Assembly: GCA_017562135.1 (NCBI GenBank)
Contig: QEYB01000050.1
Coordinates: 62,001 to 126,000, forward strand
Origin: Dipylidium caninum
Taxonomy: Eukaryota > Platyhelminthes > Cestoda > Cyclophyllidea > Dipylidiidae
Direction: 5' to 3'
Length of the DNA stretch: 64,000 nt
Shown: one piece after another, positions 61,701-64,000 of the stretch
Layout of the letters: each line of letters opens with the position of its first letter
How positions within the stretch are numbered: position 1 is the stretch's first letter
The notes under the pieces: generated by a model
Told to the model about the DNA's origin: nothing
Database searches by the model: none
What the model saw: only the letters and a program-made list of their open reading frames with translations
Translations under genes and position numbers: made by a program

Positions 61701-64000
61701 CACACCTTGACGCGATTATCACCAACTGAAAGTGAATATAGTTTTAGACAGAAACCCTTAAGAGGACTCACTGCAAGGTAAAGTGAAATTTCGAGGATTT
61801 TATCGCAGAATAGTTGTTTATTGTCCAAAATGTTAGGCTGGAAACCATGAAACAGTCATTTTGTTTAGTTTGTGTTCAGCTGAGACTGGGAGATATATAT
61901 TTTAATGTGCACTCGAGATTTTTAGTTGTAAATTTTGAAGACATTCTTCTTACTCATTTCGTCAAGGCATTCCATGTTTTAACGCCATTTTTATTTTGCT
62001 TCGAAAGCAGATTGCAGCAAAACGCGATTTCCATTTGCTTTCTTTGTACTAGCTCAAATTGAGTAAACAAGCTTCGAGAAAAGTTAATGTGCCATTCGGA
62101 AGTGGAACCAATAACAATAAAAAGTGCTCAATGTTGGTTTCAAGACTTCCGTTCCGGAAATCCGATCATCGTTAAGGAGCCTCGCCTCGAAGGAGACCAT
62201 CGGCCCATGTTGGCAACGGGAAGAAATCAAGCACGACAATTGTGGAATCCCATCTACACACACACTATTCGTGAACTCGGGTCTTGACTAAATTGCAGCT
62301 AACCAAACGTCCACGGCTGGGTTGAAATATCTGTGCACAGTAAATACAGGAGGAAAACTTTGGACTCGTGTGTGCCTGCAGCACGAATGCATGTTCAAGC
62401 GACCGCAAGAACAAGTGAGCATCTTCGTTGTTTCCTTCGCAATACACAATTGCCACCGCTTATTGCACCAAATCATCACTTGTGATGATCGGGGAGGATC
62501 AAGCAAATGGGGAGATGAAAAATACTCCTCCCGAGACACACACCTAAGCCGAAATTTCATCGAAAAGGAATTAAGGTCGGCAAATGGTGGAATACCCAAG
62601 CAGTGGCCACTCCTTATTCCTTTCTCTGATACAACCGGGCGGAAGCGTAACAGCGGCGGAATCCCATTGTCGAGCATGAAATTGGTGACAAGTATGGGAG
62701 GAAACTCATGAAGAACAACAACCATCAGTGCTCAATTGCCATAGTGCAATGCTGCTGCATGATGAAAACGCATGGCGACCACTTAAAACTTCACTTGCCG
62801 TTGAAAAATTAAATGACTTCTTTGCAGAACGAGATTTTACCACATCCCCGATATTCAACACTCGACTGATCACTTCCTTTTAAGCAATTACCCAATATTT
62901 TTGAAGGCAAATCCAATACCCTAAGTTGTATTATAAATGACTTTGGATCGCTCATTAACATTAAAAATAAGTATTTTTGCAAAAGCAGAAAGTCGTAAGT
63001 TATCACGACTGAATATACGAAATAACTTGAGAAATTGAGCTAGTTGCTTTTGGCTTGGACAGGAAGCCCGTTTCATAGTTTCCAAAATAATATTAATTTC
63101 GATTGCTCCCGAGGTGACACTTTCCCCCTTTGTCCAAAATACACACATGGTACTCTGTCATTTGGGAAGTAAGTTTTCCGATAACATAAAAGTTAACTTA
63201 CCAGTGGCGTCGTTTATAAGACGGGGATGCTTCTCCACATCCGATGGTTCGAAAGTGGGTGGAACAGCGAATTTAAAGAAAAGACGAGGGGAAGTGTTCT
63301 TTAGTTTTGGTGTCCACGACGACACATCTTCCCTTCAACATTCCATAATTCGGTTTTATTTCCCTTATGGTTATCCCGTTATTCTCGAAACTAACTTCGC
63401 CAGATGCAATTTGTCCCACATCAACCATTCGACCATCAGTGCTGCGCACTTCCCACAAATAGTCGACTTTGTTAACCTTATTCCCGGTTCGAGTATCTAA
63501 AATTACACCCAAAAATGGTTAAAATCTGATTTTGTGGCAGGAGTGAAAAAAAAGGGTGTAGTCGCCGAAAACCTCAAACCCACCCAGTGCTTGGCAGTCG
63601 AGACGAATTGTGCCTCCGGGGAGGGCTGACGCCTGACCCTGGTCATCGAGCCCCTCGACCCGGGCCCAGTATTTGGGCACTGGCTTCTCCTCTACAAAAT
63701 CAGCACAAATGTTACTGTCCATCAATTCAGTAGATAACTGAATGACTTGAGTAAAAAATTTTGGAGGTGGGCTCGTGGTAACAAAATTTCATAATCCTTG
63801 GTCCTAATTTCCTCCCAAAAAGATTGTATTGTAAAGTCAAAGAATGGGGGAGTTGAGCCCACCTTTCGCTTCGGTGTCAACTTTCTCATCCGCCAGTCTG
63901 ATGGCATAGTAGGGGGATGTGTAACTTGCGCCATCTTTGGTAACTCGGCACCGCAGACGAGTGACTTTGTCCGTCGGAACGTCTTCATTACTTGTTCCCT
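49923..64000 (-). CDS. Giant multi-Ig extracellular protein, perlecan-like, 3' part
   Basis: Thirty exons on the minus strand, entering from beyond 64000. In transcription order: 64000-63863, 63691-63584, 63496-63202, 61725-61624, 61427-61122, 60870-60769, 60620-60357, 59823-59724, 59442-59114, 58896-58801, 58711-58409, 58321-58223, 58143-57796, 57676-57575, 57379-57282, 57182-56927, 56852-56751, 56678-56370, 56295-56206, 56128-55814, 55696-55595, 54123-53803, 53545-53444, 53145-52840, 52769-52672, 52465-52165, 51666-51565, 51451-51194, 51012-50852, 50784-50607, then 50502-50304 and 50049-49923. Each is bounded by AG and GT in register. Most form two-exon Ig-like modules of about 130 residues; the last are classical Ig domains. 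The repeated pattern is (V)xVxGLDxxGxxxxxxGxxxxLxCxA, then (Y)xWxxxxxxG...GxCxV...YxSxxF. A perlecan-type basement-membrane proteoglycan is my best guess from general resemblance; another multi-Ig matrix or cell-surface protein is possible. After 49923 the frame reaches a stop at 49914-49916, but GTAAGA there is a good donor, so the true end is uncertain. Confidence 0.6.
52840..56295 (-). other. Multi-Ig gene: modules that have lost the cysteine pair
   Basis: Modules 56295-56206 + 56128-55814 and 55696-55595 + 54123-53803 keep the repeat pattern (ITVSATNVGGDEDFLIGPG, VSLKITGLNDKGQFVVPAN) but carry no cysteine at either expected position (IEMIATVTG with RGRAVAIYD; ITVVATG with RTLIRMTALVE). 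The next module (53545-53444 + 53145-52840) lacks the first cysteine (IRAVVRG) but keeps the second (GVTGRCRVG), leaving it unpaired. The two paired losses suggest loss of the disulphide as a unit. Confidence 0.75.
54319..55570 (+). mobile_element. Decayed Tc1/mariner element, copy 1 (in intron of the multi-Ig gene)
   Basis: A 1.25-kb element antisense to the host gene, between exons 55696-55595 and 54123-53803. Terminal repeats are related to those of copy 2 (core AGAAACTACGAAAC at the left; its inverse near 55555-55570) and a TA lies just outside the left end. The transposase is broken by stops and frame shifts but recognisable: LLHQIITCDD at the first catalytic aspartate region, LLQDES for the usual LLHDNARPH, then HPPFSLSISPAD and, one frame over, TDYCLF for the HPPYSPDLSPTDYHLF block. 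About 70 bp of the helix-turn-helix/linker region present in copy 2 is missing. No functional protein can be made from it. Confidence 0.85.
56370..64000 (-). other. Multi-Ig gene: eight two-exon modules with a cysteine pair
   Basis: The partial module at the window edge (64000-63863) is followed by eight modules, each made of a short exon ending just after a cysteine (for example LDCQALG, LMCHAE, LKCRAK, FYCSATS, LKCSAIS, LDCVVIG, LTCVAHG, LTCTAMS) and a long exon with the second cysteine (KGRCVVV, GGRCLAK, HGQCIIF, RARCTVT, ARVRCLA, RGQCIVA, HGRCTVS, YGWCIAG). One long exon is split by an intron (57379-57282 and 57182-56927). In exon 63496-63202 the frame breaks at a CCCC run near 63288; deleting one C restores the repeat pattern, so this is probably an assembly error. 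Confidence 0.8.
61833..63090 (+). mobile_element. Decayed Tc1/mariner element, copy 2 (in intron of the multi-Ig gene)
   Basis: A 1.26-kb element antisense to the host gene, between exons 63496-63202 and 61725-61624. The ends form imperfect 21-bp inverted repeats (left TTAGGCTGGAAACC..., right end inverted TTATTTTGGAAACT...; 17 of 21 match). The right flank is TA and the left TG, as if a TA target duplication had mutated. Visible transposase pieces are CWFQDFRSGNP (DNA-binding domain/linker), LLHQIITCDD, LLHDENA and PHPRYSTLD. The frame is broken, so it is non-autonomous and inactive. Confidence 0.87.

Noticed and set aside
54319..63090. Idea that the two mariner copies arose by duplication of the same exon module
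   Set aside because: Copy 1 lies within a module (short-to-long exon intron) and copy 2 between modules, so independent insertions fit better.
1..64000. CRISPR arrays, bacterial operon signals, rRNA and viral genes
   Set aside because: None seen; intron structure and gene families show animal nuclear DNA.

Overview
This window is nuclear DNA from a eukaryote, most likely a flatworm (Platyhelminthes), with a cestode or a related parasitic or free-living flatworm as the best guess. The evidence is a set of metazoan genes (nucleostemin, DGCR8/Pasha, gamma-tubulin complex protein 3, mitochondrial ribosomal protein bS16m, a RASL10-type small GTPase, a calaxin-like EF-hand protein, and a very large multi-Ig extracellular protein). 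The gene structures are also suggestive: introns of only 29-39 nt sit beside introns of 0.1-1.4 kb, which I associate with flatworm genes. The flatworm assignment is inference from gene structure and family content. No rRNA, tRNA or mitochondrial marker is present to settle it.

Layout. 1-17.5 kb is almost empty: no recognisable gene, a few microsatellites and G-runs, and at 11.24-11.85 kb a duplicated copy of the terminal coding part and 3' flank of the RASL10-like gene. 17.5-19.6 kb (minus) is the RASL10-like gene itself, its reading frame broken twice by short indels. A roughly 190-bp inverted repeat lies just upstream of it (19.65-20.43 kb). 20.4-27.0 kb is again mostly empty apart from one plausible orphan exon.

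From 27 to 47.7 kb is a dense plus-strand cluster, all transcribed the same way: a single-exon calaxin-like gene (27.05-28.09), GNL3/nucleostemin (nine exons, 28.94-31.06), DGCR8/Pasha (eleven exons, 32.32-37.71), TUBGCP3 (39.5-about 45.3) and MRPS16 (46.4-47.7). I resolved the GNL3 and DGCR8 exon chains base by base; both give complete in-frame proteins (473 and 605 residues). DGCR8 intron 5 holds the C-terminal cysteine-rich domain of a piggyBac transposase, placed so that it could splice in frame onto DGCR8 exon 5. This is the most unusual item in the window.

49.9-64.0 kb (minus) is the 3' part of a giant multi-Ig extracellular gene (perlecan-like is my best guess), built from repeated two-exon modules: a short exon of about 100 bp followed by a long exon of about 300 bp. 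Each module normally has one cysteine per exon. Two consecutive modules have lost both cysteines and a third keeps only one. Two decayed Tc1/mariner elements of about 1.25 kb (54319-55570 and 61833-63090) sit antisense in its introns, with recognisable terminal inverted repeats.

The genes do not form one pathway: ribosome biogenesis (GNL3), microRNA processing (DGCR8), microtubule nucleation (TUBGCP3), mitochondrial translation (MRPS16), cilia (calaxin-like), and extracellular matrix (multi-Ig). Several otherwise good genes (RASL10-like, the TUBGCP3 tail, one multi-Ig exon) are interrupted by single-base indels, mostly at or beside short homopolymers. This suggests uncorrected assembly errors more than pseudogenes.
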